Part shown: piece after piece, positions 45,001-53,607 of the stretch
Numbering within the stretch: the first letter of the stretch is position 1
Layout of the letters: each line of letters starts with the position of its first letter
Source: Nakaseomyces glabratus
Lineage: Eukaryota; Ascomycota; Saccharomycetes; Saccharomycetales; Saccharomycetaceae
Assembly: GCF_010111755.1 (NCBI RefSeq)
Contig: NC_088962.1
Span: 806,001-870,000, forward strand
Length of the DNA stretch: 64,000 bases
Direction: 5' to 3'
Program-made: the position numbers and the translations under genes
The notes under the pieces: model-generated
Seen by the model: the letters and a program-made list of their open reading frames with translations, nothing else
What the model was told of the DNA's origin: nothing
The model's database searches: none

Positions 45001-45484
45001 TATCTGTTGTTTTCATGTAGTTATTAAATATCGGTATTGACTCAATATCAAGAATTTTGGCCCTATTCTTTATCTGGTCACCCAGTTTGTTGAACTCATA
45101 TATAACTCGGTTCTTCCAGTTAATGAATTTCCACGATTGATCCATAGCTTTGATAAAATGGACATCATACCTCTTCTCAATGTTTTTAATTAGAACCGCT
45201 TCATCCCCATTATTGACCTCGGTATCAGTAGCATCTAAAAGTAATATGTGAGCACTAGCGAAATTTGGTGTATAGCACAAGTCATGTAGTTCAGAATTCG
45301 ACTCCTTGTCACTGTAATACAAAAGCAATTCAGTTGGGGGCACAAGTATCAAATATTTGTCTTTCTTGCCTAGCTGTGTATACAGTTTCTTTAATGGAGA
45401 GCTATTTGGCTCACCGCAATTACATATCGCATTTAAAAGTGGGTTGAGTAATGGTGGGAGTTGAAAGTTGGAATGTGTAGTCAT
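42092..45484 (-). CDS. VRL1: VPS9-domain and ankyrin-repeat protein Vrl1 (VARP-like)
   Basis: The open frame begins at TTG 45589; the first ATG (45484) gives 1130 residues. A VPS9-type Rab5 exchange domain is visible at about 400-455 (DADRLMNLFVLV...HLSYLQNF...GYALSTLEAVV, matching the family D-A-D and G-Y-x-L-x-T-L-x-A-V pattern). Ankyrin-like repeats follow (about 500-745; GQSLLALCII, GSTLLIQAV, GQTPLFTIF, GNTLLHIL, GQTPLMTSI), then a PX-like region and a C-terminal helical BAR-like region (about 880-1130). In S. cerevisiae Vrl1 forms the VINE sorting-nexin complex with Vin1 on endosomes; the reference strain has it broken into YML003W/YML002W. Here the frame is intact. Neighbourhood with GLO1 (YML004C) supports the name. 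Confidence 0.9.
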   Translation of the reverse strand: MTTHSNFQLPPLLNPLLNAICNCGEPNSSPLKKLYTQLGKKDKYLILVPPTELLLYYSDKESNSELHDLCYTPNFASAHILLLDATDTEVNNGDEAVLIKNIEKRYDVHFIKAMDQSWKFINWKNRVIYEFNKLGDQIKNRAKILDIESIPIFNNYMKTTDNTITIMYIDDVFLNGTLECNLRSDIDLLRSPSMRSIPTAKRPSLINKKSTDYENSKSKATFDSILRVNKHWSSKFEQHFQKFRLLANQDDLPIDVFHNIIEEMHEEMVSDNLFKNIVDLRNIIYEYVELNLFDDIWKMILRMNKEVEIDLNPFGNISIYQVDSEFLSTEYSKFFLENVITAERNIKEASKSLQKIESASNYKSKANILILTLRTLTGNKENDGYSSKNDDGNLSFFPLAIDADRLMNLFVLVTCRAQIKNLKCHLSYLQNFYNNDSDTKFGILGYALSTLEAVVCYFEQLKEKENYRKLIDFCNSNERLVKVLSSTKKYETNAALYFLRKYEGSLRYRDSLGQSLLALCIIHGRNDFLYHILNEYETLFPIEDLLADESIDGSTLLIQAVKHDNQYSASLLLNILKDNCTEIELIAYINRHDINKRTAGHFLTNELEVLKLMGKYINWVQKDNAGQTPLFTIFRSYDQDNYDEMVSQSMEYATNWYGLNGKNFNYLDHVDKKGNTLLHILKCNLPILLADKHINVNATNRSGQTPLMTSIRYKRTENIRDLLCDPRLRVDITQKNNALTAFDFSKDDEITHLLGEHELLNSPWLAVYAHTLKYTNSRWNLSLTVKLKDAPKTTNFTLKTLRGILRVVIKNNMTVFLPVQELVEDLISFNRIRFSELMRIKVLEMLPFISFCLSALVHIKVLDLNVFQTEENAIKWVKMNGSVDKKTNQTSDITPEDISMIQNFLKFNITEIERTKNKLEIAEKLSLFSRLKSKDLLNSNENYVTIVSQLSSKRFRSTLKYSAEDTKLLSVRAEKALLSKITYLKICAQKLHNHILSITTTMISNWWHIYGELLNAHKHYTRAFPELANVTTENRDLALHRMISNPKRIKLEERLSEKIKDITEQLNSVGHDIKQMHELAAEEVSRFIDLKTKFTLEYALQSYLTISKQEHIEKDRLHWEFQENKTVFKQ

Positions 45485-45754
45485 AACAGAGAGGTGGCTT
45501 GATTTCCAAGTCCTCGTAATCGTGTAACTGTCAATTGTGTTAGGGATGAACTGACACTTTTTAAGTATTCTCCTAATATTTGTATTCAATGCTTCAGCTC
45601 ATCTCATTATTCAACAAAAGCCATCAAATTTCGTATAGGAACCCTAAAATCAGGAGATCAGTTTCAATTGGAATATTAATTAGGAGTAATTGAATACATA
45701 AAAGGAATACTAATTTTAAAAATCTATGTAAAATTAATCAATGGATGGCAATAT

Positions 45755-46051
45755 TTATCTTCTGAAGCGAGAATTTGTTGGGAAGTACGCTCTGGTGAAG
45801 CGCCATCCTGTAATAAAATCAAAGGTTGATAACTCCTCCATTGCCCTCTGTTTGGCTTCTTGGGGACAGGTTTCCATCATTTTCTGTCTCCTTACCTCCT
45901 CCAAGTCAGCTTTGAATTTCTTATGCCAATAGTCTAAGTACTCGTCTTGTTGTTCTTTAGTAAGAGACTCATATTGGAGGATTTCTAGCTGTCTCTCCAA
46001 AATAGCCCTTGGAAGTGGTGCGTGCAACTTTGAGGTACTGTCGGTAGTCAT
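45755..46051 (-). CDS. Small hypothetical protein (98 aa) between VRL1 and GLO1
   Basis: The frame opens at TTG 46057; the ATG at 46051 gives 98 residues starting MTTDSTSKL. The product is helical and highly charged (LERQLEILQYESLTKEQQDEYLDY, KADLEEVRRQKMME) with an aromatic/basic C terminus (GWRFTRAYFP...RFRR), and contains no signal peptide or membrane span. It shares a divergent 652-bp promoter region with GLO1. I do not recognise it; the composition and the TW/FxRAYFP-like tail look like a real conserved small protein, not a chance frame. Confidence 0.6.
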   Translation of the reverse strand: MTTDSTSKLHAPLPRAILERQLEILQYESLTKEQQDEYLDYWHKKFKADLEEVRRQKMMETCPQEAKQRAMEELSTFDFITGWRFTRAYFPTNSRFRR

Positions 46052-46703
46052 TATCAAGTAGTGAATTGGTTATGTATTACATACTCATTCACTATTAAAT
46101 GAAATTTGTCAACTACTATGCTTAAGCGCAAGTTGCATAAGGAGCGTTTATATACGTTAGAAAAATAATATGGTCCAATTGTAAACCTAGTAAACAGATA
46201 GCAAGCAGGACAGCTTATTCTAACTATAATTGTGAACTTGTAATTAAATTTTTGTCATATTTTTTACTTATATAGTTCTTGCTAAACGGTTAAGATAAAT
46301 TTAGGTGGCTTTTTTTGGCAAGTAAACTTACTTGCAATAATTGTCAAAGATTACTTACCAGAATAATAATTTATTGCCAATTGTCTTGCTAAAGGAAAAT
46401 TGAAGTACCAGCCAAGTCAAGAATGTCTACTTTGACTACCATTCGGGATTAAAAGAGAAGTTAGCATTACAAATATATCACCGACGTGCCGTGCCTTGTC
46501 TTCATAGAAGGGTCCTCAGTGCTTTGACAGATAATTTGCCAAAACTCTAAATAATTAATGACGTTGTGGAGCCTTATTAGCTAATAGGTGATATTAGGGA
46601 AACTATATAAGCTGCATAATACTTTCCTATATCTTGTTAATTGGGTTGGGAAGATAGTTAGTAGCATTAAAGAAGTGCTAATAAAAGTATCTAATTGTAC
46701 AAG
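46052..46703. promoter_or_regulatory. Divergent promoter region of the 98-aa gene and GLO1
   Basis: This 652-bp region contains a TATA box for GLO1 (TATATAAG, 46604-46611, 93 bp before the ATG) and an 8-bp inverted repeat GCAAGTAA/TTACTTGC with a 2-nt centre (46318-46335). Related TTACTTAC and TTGCCAA strings recur over the next 70 bp. Confidence 0.6.
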
Positions 46704-47663
46704 ATGTCCTACCCACACAAGATTGCTGCTGCTCACGATGACCCAACCTTGATGTTCAACCACACATGTTTGCGTATCAAGGATCCTGCTAAAAGTATTC
46801 CTTTCTACCAAAAACATTTTGGTATGGAATTGCTGAACAAGCTTGACTTCCCAGAGATGAAGTTCAGTTTGTTCTTCTTGTCTTTCCCTAAGGACAACGT
46901 CGCTAAGAATAGCGAAGGTAAGAACGATGTGTTCAGCACTTCTGGTATCCTTGAACTAACACACAATTGGGGATCTGAAAACGATGCCGACTTCAAGATC
47001 TGCAATGGTAATGAGGAACCACACCGTGGGTTTGGTCACATCTGCTTCTCATATGCTGACATCAACGCTGCATGCTCTAAGTTAGAAGCTGAAGGTGTGT
47101 CTTTCAAGAAGAGATTGACAGATGGTAGAATGAAAGATATCGCCTTTGCATTAGATCCTGATGGTTATTGGATTGAATTGATTCGTTATGACAGAGAAAA
47201 CTCTCCAAAGAAGGATGTCGGTTCCAGATTCAACCATACCATGGTTCGTGTCAAGGATCCAAAGGCCTCCTTGGAATTCTACCAAAACGTTCTAGGTATG
47301 AAGCTGCTAAGAACTAGTGAGCATGAGGCTGCTAAATTCACGCTATATTTCCTAGGCTACAAAGTCAGCTCCGAGGATAATGAATTTTCTCATGAAGGTG
47401 TCCTAGAGTTGACCCATAACTGGGGTACTGAAAACGAGGCAGACTTCAAATACCATAACGGCAATGACAAGCCTCAGGGCTATGGTCACATTTGCGTGAG
47501 TTGTAAGGACCCAGCTAAGTTATGTAATGAAATTGAACAAACGTATGGCGATAAGATTCAATGGGCTCCTAAATTTAACCAAGGAAAGTTGAAGAACATC
47601 GCTTTCCTAAAAGACCCAGATGGATACTCTATCGAAGTTGTCCCACATGGTTTAATTGTTTGA
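46704..47663 (+). CDS. GLO1: Glyoxalase I (lactoylglutathione lyase)
   Basis: A TTG-opened frame begins 9 bases earlier; the ATG at 46704 gives 319 residues. This cytosolic zinc enzyme isomerises the methylglyoxal-glutathione adduct. As in other yeasts it is a tandem fusion of two glyoxalase domains: FNHTCLRIKDP...LELTHNWG...GFGHICFS...YWIELIRY (about 16-168) and FNHTMVRVKDP...LELTHNWG...GYGHICVS...YSIEVVPH (about 175-318). Each set shows the His and Glu residues of the metal sites (H in FNHT, E in LELTHNWG, H in GHI, E in IE). S. cerevisiae Glo1 has 326 residues. A TATA box suggests stress-inducible expression. Confidence 0.97.
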   Translation: MSYPHKIAAAHDDPTLMFNHTCLRIKDPAKSIPFYQKHFGMELLNKLDFPEMKFSLFFLSFPKDNVAKNSEGKNDVFSTSGILELTHNWGSENDADFKICNGNEEPHRGFGHICFSYADINAACSKLEAEGVSFKKRLTDGRMKDIAFALDPDGYWIELIRYDRENSPKKDVGSRFNHTMVRVKDPKASLEFYQNVLGMKLLRTSEHEAAKFTLYFLGYKVSSEDNEFSHEGVLELTHNWGTENEADFKYHNGNDKPQGYGHICVSCKDPAKLCNEIEQTYGDKIQWAPKFNQGKLKNIAFLKDPDGYSIEVVPHGLIV

Positions 47664-47967
47664 TCAACAGCAGTTTCCTGATGATCTAAAGACAATAAAT
47701 ATTTATATGATCATATCTTAATAATAAATAGTAATGCTTATCTATTCATACATTTTAGTTTGCTTCATAATGGGAATATAGACGATAAGTATATTCCATC
47801 AGGGCACAAGGTAACCTTTGTGGTGTGTACGTCATTTTTTGATAATGATCGTCATATTTTGTATTTTTGGTTATTCCTTTTATCATTTTTATAATATGAA
47901 TTTAAGGTTCTAATATACAGTTATATGGGGATAATTCTATGATGCAATTATAGCTGATACTAGTTGA
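47664..47967. other. GLO1-DIM1 convergent intergenic region
   Basis: A 304-bp AT-rich gap between convergent stops; it probably holds the two 3' end-formation regions. Nothing else is visible. Confidence 0.5.
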
Positions 47968-49289
<1,322 letters not shown>

Positions 49290-50996
49290 ATGGGAATATT
49301 ATCTGGCAAGAAGTTCTTGATATTACCGAACTCTCATACTGCATCAGTGAATATTTTAGCTGGGATAGTGAAGGAACAAGGAGGTTTTCTAGTGAGTTCA
49401 GCAGATCGGTTAAGCAACGATGTGGTGGTATTAGTTAATGATTCGTTTGTTGACAAGACCAATAAGATAGTCAATCGCGGGTTGTTCTTGAAAGAATTCG
49501 AGTTGGATGCTTCTGTGGTTTGGACTTATGTATTGGAAAATGAGCTGGTGTGCCTAAGAGTATCTTTGGTACCCTCATGGGTGGAAAACGGAACTTTCCA
49601 TTTCAGTGATAGTGAAAGAATAATACTTTTAGACAGTGAGAGTCAAGAGCGGGATACTAAGAACGTTCAATTTCATAGTGCTGGAAATGAAGAAGCAGGT
49701 AGCGACGATGAAACGGATGTGGAAGGAAATAAAGAATCAACGGGAGATATGACTGATGTGTCAGACACAGCCACGCCGCAATTACAGAGTTCACCACTGA
49801 GTAAGTATATTAAGCAAGAAGAAGACATAGATAATCAAGTCTTAATAAATGCCCTTGGGAGATTAGTGAAAAAGTATGAAGTTAAGGGCGACCAGTATAG
49901 GTCGAGAAGTTACAGATTAGCAAAGCAAGCGGTCGAGAAGTATCCTCATAAAATTACTTCCGGATCGCAAGCTCAGCGGCAGTTATCTAACATTGGGTCT
50001 AGCATCGCTAAGAAAATTCAGCTTTTATTAGACACTGGGACGCTTCCGGGATTGGAAGACCCAGCTACAGACGAATATGAAAGCTCTTTGGGCTATTTTT
50101 CGGAATGTTACGGAATTGGGGTCCCTATGGCGAAGAAATGGATTACATTGAATATATCAACGTTCTATAGAGCCGTCAGACTGCATCCTAAACTATTTAT
50201 TTCCGACTGGCCAATACTATACGGCTGGACATATTATGAGGATTGGTCAAAGAGAATCCCACGAGATGAAGTAACTGCCCATTTTGAGCTAGTAAAAGAG
50301 GAAGTAAGACGAGTAGGAAATGGATGTAGTGTAGAGATGCAAGGAAGTTATGTGCGTGGGGCGAGAGATACAGGAGATGTTGACTTAATGTTTTATAAGG
50401 AGAATTGCGATGACCTGGAGGAAGTTACTATTGGTATGGAAAATGTCGCTGCAAGTCTATATCAGAAAGGATATATTAAGTGCTTCCTGCTATTGACAGA
50501 TAAACTAGAGCGAATGTTTAGGCCAGACATACTCTCTAGGTTACAAAAATGTGGAATTGCGGAGATCAGTAATGAGCACACATTCCGCAATTCAGATCGC
50601 GGCAAGAAATTGTTTTTCGGGGTAGAACTTCCTGGGGACTATCCAATTTATCCATTCGATGATAAGGATATACTTCAATTAAAGCCGCAGGACAAGTTTA
50701 TGTCTAAGAGCAAAGATGCTGACCATTTTTGCCGCCGATTAGATTTCTTCTGTTGCAAATGGTCTGAACTTGGTGCTGCTCGCATACACTATACCGGTAA
50801 TACTGATTATAATAGGTGGTTAAGGGTCCGCGCCATGGATATGGGGTATAAGTTGACTCAGCACGGTATCTTTAAAGATGATGTTCTTTTAGAGAGTTTT
50901 GACGAAAGAAAAATATTTGAATATCTGCACGTACCTTATCTCAATCCTGTTGATCGTAACAAGACAGATTGGGTAAACATTCCTATACCGAAATGA
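49290..50996 (+). CDS. POL4: X-family DNA polymerase IV (Pol4)
   Basis: This 568-residue Pol lambda-like enzyme fills gaps in non-homologous end joining. An N-terminal BRCT-like domain (about 1-105) is followed by an acidic Ser/Asp/Glu-rich linker (about 130-180) and the Pol X core: the helix-hairpin-helix 8-kDa region (about 188-300, YRLAKQAVEKYP, NIGSSIAKKIQ), the catalytic GDVDLMFY with D363 and D365, the third carboxylate in RRLDFFC (D485), and the template/nucleotide segment GAARIHYTGNTDYNR. Length is close to S. cerevisiae Pol4 (582 aa). Neighbour PGK1 matches YCR014C-YCR012W. Confidence 0.95.
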   Translation: MGILSGKKFLILPNSHTASVNILAGIVKEQGGFLVSSADRLSNDVVVLVNDSFVDKTNKIVNRGLFLKEFELDASVVWTYVLENELVCLRVSLVPSWVENGTFHFSDSERIILLDSESQERDTKNVQFHSAGNEEAGSDDETDVEGNKESTGDMTDVSDTATPQLQSSPLSKYIKQEEDIDNQVLINALGRLVKKYEVKGDQYRSRSYRLAKQAVEKYPHKITSGSQAQRQLSNIGSSIAKKIQLLLDTGTLPGLEDPATDEYESSLGYFSECYGIGVPMAKKWITLNISTFYRAVRLHPKLFISDWPILYGWTYYEDWSKRIPRDEVTAHFELVKEEVRRVGNGCSVEMQGSYVRGARDTGDVDLMFYKENCDDLEEVTIGMENVAASLYQKGYIKCFLLLTDKLERMFRPDILSRLQKCGIAEISNEHTFRNSDRGKKLFFGVELPGDYPIYPFDDKDILQLKPQDKFMSKSKDADHFCRRLDFFCCKWSELGAARIHYTGNTDYNRWLRVRAMDMGYKLTQHGIFKDDVLLESFDERKIFEYLHVPYLNPVDRNKTDWVNIPIPK

Positions 50997-51425
50997 TTTC
51001 GAATATATTAAATGCCTATTTGAACTAATTAAACTGAGAAAGAAAAAAAATAAAAAAAAAATAAACTGATAATTAATTAATGTATAAGTCATAATAATAA
51101 TTTTTTCATTAAATTATTTATAATTTTTATGTACGTCATTTATCGATGTGTTGAAATAGAATAAAAAAGCTTCGAAAGGATGTACTGCGTGGCAAGATAT
51201 AGCATATATTTTCCATTAACCATTGAGAAAACATCTCTAAACAGGAAGATAAAATTTATACCCTATCAAAAGGTAGACTCTATCAAGTTTATGTTCATCT
51301 TGTTAGGAAGCACTCGAACTGGTTAAATTTTTTACTACCCTATTAAAAGTATCGGGAGTGGAGAAATATTATTCATGCGCTCAAATTACACCTTTCTAAG
51401 AACTAGGGGGAGTTCTCAAGCTAGT
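50997..51425. other. POL4-PGK1 convergent intergenic region
   Basis: A 429-bp AT-rich gap between convergent stops. It has two A runs with single interruptions near 51043-51062. S. cerevisiae carries only the dubious YCR013C nearby (antisense to PGK1); I see no gene here. Confidence 0.5.
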
Positions 51426-52676
51426 TTAGTTCTTTTCAGATAGGAAAGCGACACCTGGCAATTCCTTACCTTCCAACAATTCCAAGGAGGCACCACCACC
51501 AGTGGAAACGTGGGAGATCTTGTCAGTGACACCGTACTTCTTAGCGACGGTAGCAGTGTCACCACCACCGATGATGACGGTGTTACCGGAAGTGGAGGAC
51601 TTGACAACTTCGTCCAACATAGCCTTGGTACCGGAAGCGAACTTCTCGAATTCGAAGACACCTGGAGGACCGTTCCAGACAATGGTCTTAGCCTTAGCGA
51701 TAGTTGCAGCGAACAACTTTCTGGACTCTGGACCATTGTCCAAACCTTGCCAGCCGGCTGGGATACCTTCCTTGTCGGAGACGATCTTGGTGTTAGCGTC
51801 AGCGGAGAAAGCGTCAGCAATGACGAAGTCAACTGGTAGGACGACTTCGACACCCTTAGCCTTAGCCTTTTCCATCAACTTTGGAACGATTTCAGCACCA
51901 GCCTTGTCGAAGATGGAGTCACCGATTTCAGCGTTTTCCAAAACCTTCTTGAAGGTGAAAGCCATACCACCACCGATGATGATGGAGTCGACCTTGTCCA
52001 ACAAGTTGTCGATCAATTGGATCTTGTCAGCGACCTTAGCACCACCTAGGATAGCCAAGAATGGTCTGGTTGGGTTTTCCAAAGCCTTACCGAAGTATTG
52101 CAATTCCTTGGTCAAAAGGAAACCAGCAGCACGTTGTGGCAAGTCGAAACCGACCATGGAGGAGTGAGCTCTGTGGGCGGTACCGAAAGCGTCGTTGATG
52201 TAAACATCAGCTAGAGAGCACAGCTCCTTTCTGAACTTGGCGACGTCTTCAGCGGAGGCCTTGACCTTTTGGCCGTCGACCTTTCTGGAACCTTCTTCTT
52301 CGATGTGGTATCTCAAGTTTTCCAATAGGATAACGGAGCCTGGGGCGGAAGCCTTGACAGCGGAGTCAACTTCGCTACCGACACAGTCGTTCAAGAAAGT
52401 AACTGGCTTACCCAACAAGGATTGTAGCTCTTCAGCAACTGGAGCCAAGGAGTATTTCTCGTTTCTTTCACCGTTTGGTCTACCCAAGTGGGAGGCCAAG
52501 ACAACGTAACGTGGGTTGTGCTCCAAAACATACTTGATGGTTGGCAAAGCAGCAACAATTCTTTGGTTAGAAGTGATCTTCTTACCATCCAATGGGACGT
52601 TGAAGTCAACTCTGATGAAGACACGCTTGTCCTTCAATTCAAGGTCTTGAACAGTTAGCTTAGAGGATAGAGACAT
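51426..52676 (-). CDS. PGK1: Phosphoglycerate kinase
   Basis: The open frame extends 16 codons upstream, but the start at 52676 ([12 protein letters not shown]) gives 416 residues, exactly the S. cerevisiae Pgk1 length. It is the glycolytic enzyme converting 1,3-bisphosphoglycerate and ADP to 3-phosphoglycerate and ATP. Visible: substrate-binding [17 protein letters not shown], the hinge, nucleotide-binding GGAKVADKI and [11 protein letters not shown], and C-terminal [13 protein letters not shown]. Codon bias is extreme (almost only TTG Leu, GGT Gly, AAG Lys), which also creates long spurious antisense frames. A TATA box (TATATAAA, minus strand, 52748-52755) lies about 75 bp upstream, and candidate Rap1/Gcr1 sites lie 350-480 bp upstream. 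Confidence 0.99.
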   Translation of the reverse strand: MSLSSKLTVQDLELKDKRVFIRVDFNVPLDGKKITSNQRIVAALPTIKYVLEHNPRYVVLASHLGRPNGERNEKYSLAPVAEELQSLLGKPVTFLNDCVGSEVDSAVKASAPGSVILLENLRYHIEEEGSRKVDGQKVKASAEDVAKFRKELCSLADVYINDAFGTAHRAHSSMVGFDLPQRAAGFLLTKELQYFGKALENPTRPFLAILGGAKVADKIQLIDNLLDKVDSIIIGGGMAFTFKKVLENAEIGDSIFDKAGAEIVPKLMEKAKAKGVEVVLPVDFVIADAFSADANTKIVSDKEGIPAGWQGLDNGPESRKLFAATIAKAKTIVWNGPPGVFEFEKFASGTKAMLDEVVKSSTSGNTVIIGGGDTATVAKKYGVTDKISHVSTGGGASLELLEGKELPGVAFLSEKN

Positions 52677-53027
52677 TATCGAATAGATGTATGTATGCCG
52701 TCTTGCCAATTGACAACTAATCATGCCGCTACAAAAATTGCCTCTGCTTTATATACAAATTTTTTTCGTTTTCCTTTTTTTCTTCATTCGCTAGGGTATC
52801 CCATTGTCTCTACAGCATTGGTGGTCCCAACTTTTTGCAAGCATCACATTATCCACTTTGGAAGTATTGCACACTGCTTCACATTGCCACACTGCCATAC
52901 TGCCACACTGCTATAAACTGCCATATGACAATGGGGGAAGGCGATGGACTGGAAGGTGCGATCTTTTGGGCTTCCTGTCTTTGTTACTGTAGTGGCCTGC
53001 GCTTGTCCCTCTTTGGGCTTCCCCTTT

Positions 53028-53075
53028 GCTTCTCCTAGGGCTTCTCCTAGAGCTTCTCCTAGAGCTTCTCCTAGA
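53028..53075 (+). repeat. 12-bp tandem repeat, four copies
   Basis: Four head-to-tail copies of GCTTCTCCTAGA (first copy ends GG) lie 350-400 bp upstream of PGK1. Each contains CTCCTAG, and the unit resembles the CTTCC box of Gcr1 imperfectly. Copy number may vary between strains. Confidence 0.97.
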
Positions 53076-53339
53076 GCAGTTGCCCGATTCCCCCTCTCAC
53101 TCCCACCCGACCTGGATGCTTCCCCTAGTGGAGTCCGGGGGTGCACGGGTGTCATGGTAATCTCACAGTTCCCCCCCAGCCATTAAATCGAGGAAGAAGA
53201 AAGAAAAGCAGAAAGCTGGTATTCTCGTCTTGCACGTATCTTGGCGGGGTTTCCTTTTCTTGTCACCCGTAAAGCATACAATACGTGGTAGTCACATGTG
53301 TACCGTTTGCTATTATTTGTTAACTGCTTTTTGTTATTA

Positions 53340-53377
53340 TACACGGCTGTGGTCGTCACGACGACCACAGCCGTGTA
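53340..53377. repeat. Perfect 38-bp inverted repeat
   Basis: Two exact 18-nt arms (53340-53357 and 53360-53377) are separated by only AC. The arms begin TACACGGCTGTGGTC. It sits 10 bp before the ADP1 TATA and 231 bp before its ATG. It could be a dimeric factor site, a cruciform, or an RNA hairpin if transcribed. Confidence 0.98.
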
Positions 53378-53545
53378 AAGTAATACTATAAATATTCGTA
53401 TATGCGTATATGATGGCTAACCGTCTAATTTCTCTGCACCCCCTACCCTCCCCTCTCTGTCCCTCTTTACTACCCTTATCGGCGCTTGTAATATATATTA
53501 TTAGCTGGTGGGTTTGAACTGTCAGAGTACGATATAACAATTACA

Positions 53546-53580
53546 ACGATACAAGACGATACTACGATACAAGACGATAC
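53546..53580 (+). repeat. 18-bp tandem duplication in the ADP1 leader
   Basis: Two copies of ACGATACAAGACGATACT (the second lacks the last base) lie directly before the ADP1 start, probably in its 5' UTR. Each copy itself contains two ACGATAC motifs. Confidence 0.9.
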
Positions 53581-53607
53581 AAACAATAGAATACTACAAT
53601 TTCAAAC

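Larger units (their letters stand above)
52677..53607. promoter_or_regulatory. PGK1-ADP1 divergent promoter region
   Basis: This 931-bp region contains, from left to right: the PGK1 TATA (52748-52755), a degenerate 8-9-bp CACACTGC repeat (about 52870-52923), a 4 x 12-bp tandem array (53028-53075), CTTCC boxes (for example 53018-53022, 53119-53123) of Gcr1 type, a Rap1-like site on the minus strand (53141-53153, ACACCCGTGCAC, one mismatch to consensus), a perfect 38-bp inverted repeat (53340-53377), a TATA for ADP1 (TATAAATA, 53387-53394) and an 18-bp duplication just before the ADP1 start (53546-53580). The glycolytic UAS reading is inference from S. cerevisiae PGK1. Confidence 0.65.

Noticed and set aside
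51502..52167. 221-codon plus-strand frame across PGK1
   Set aside because: It is a mirror of the extreme codon bias of PGK1 on the minus strand; no independent signals.
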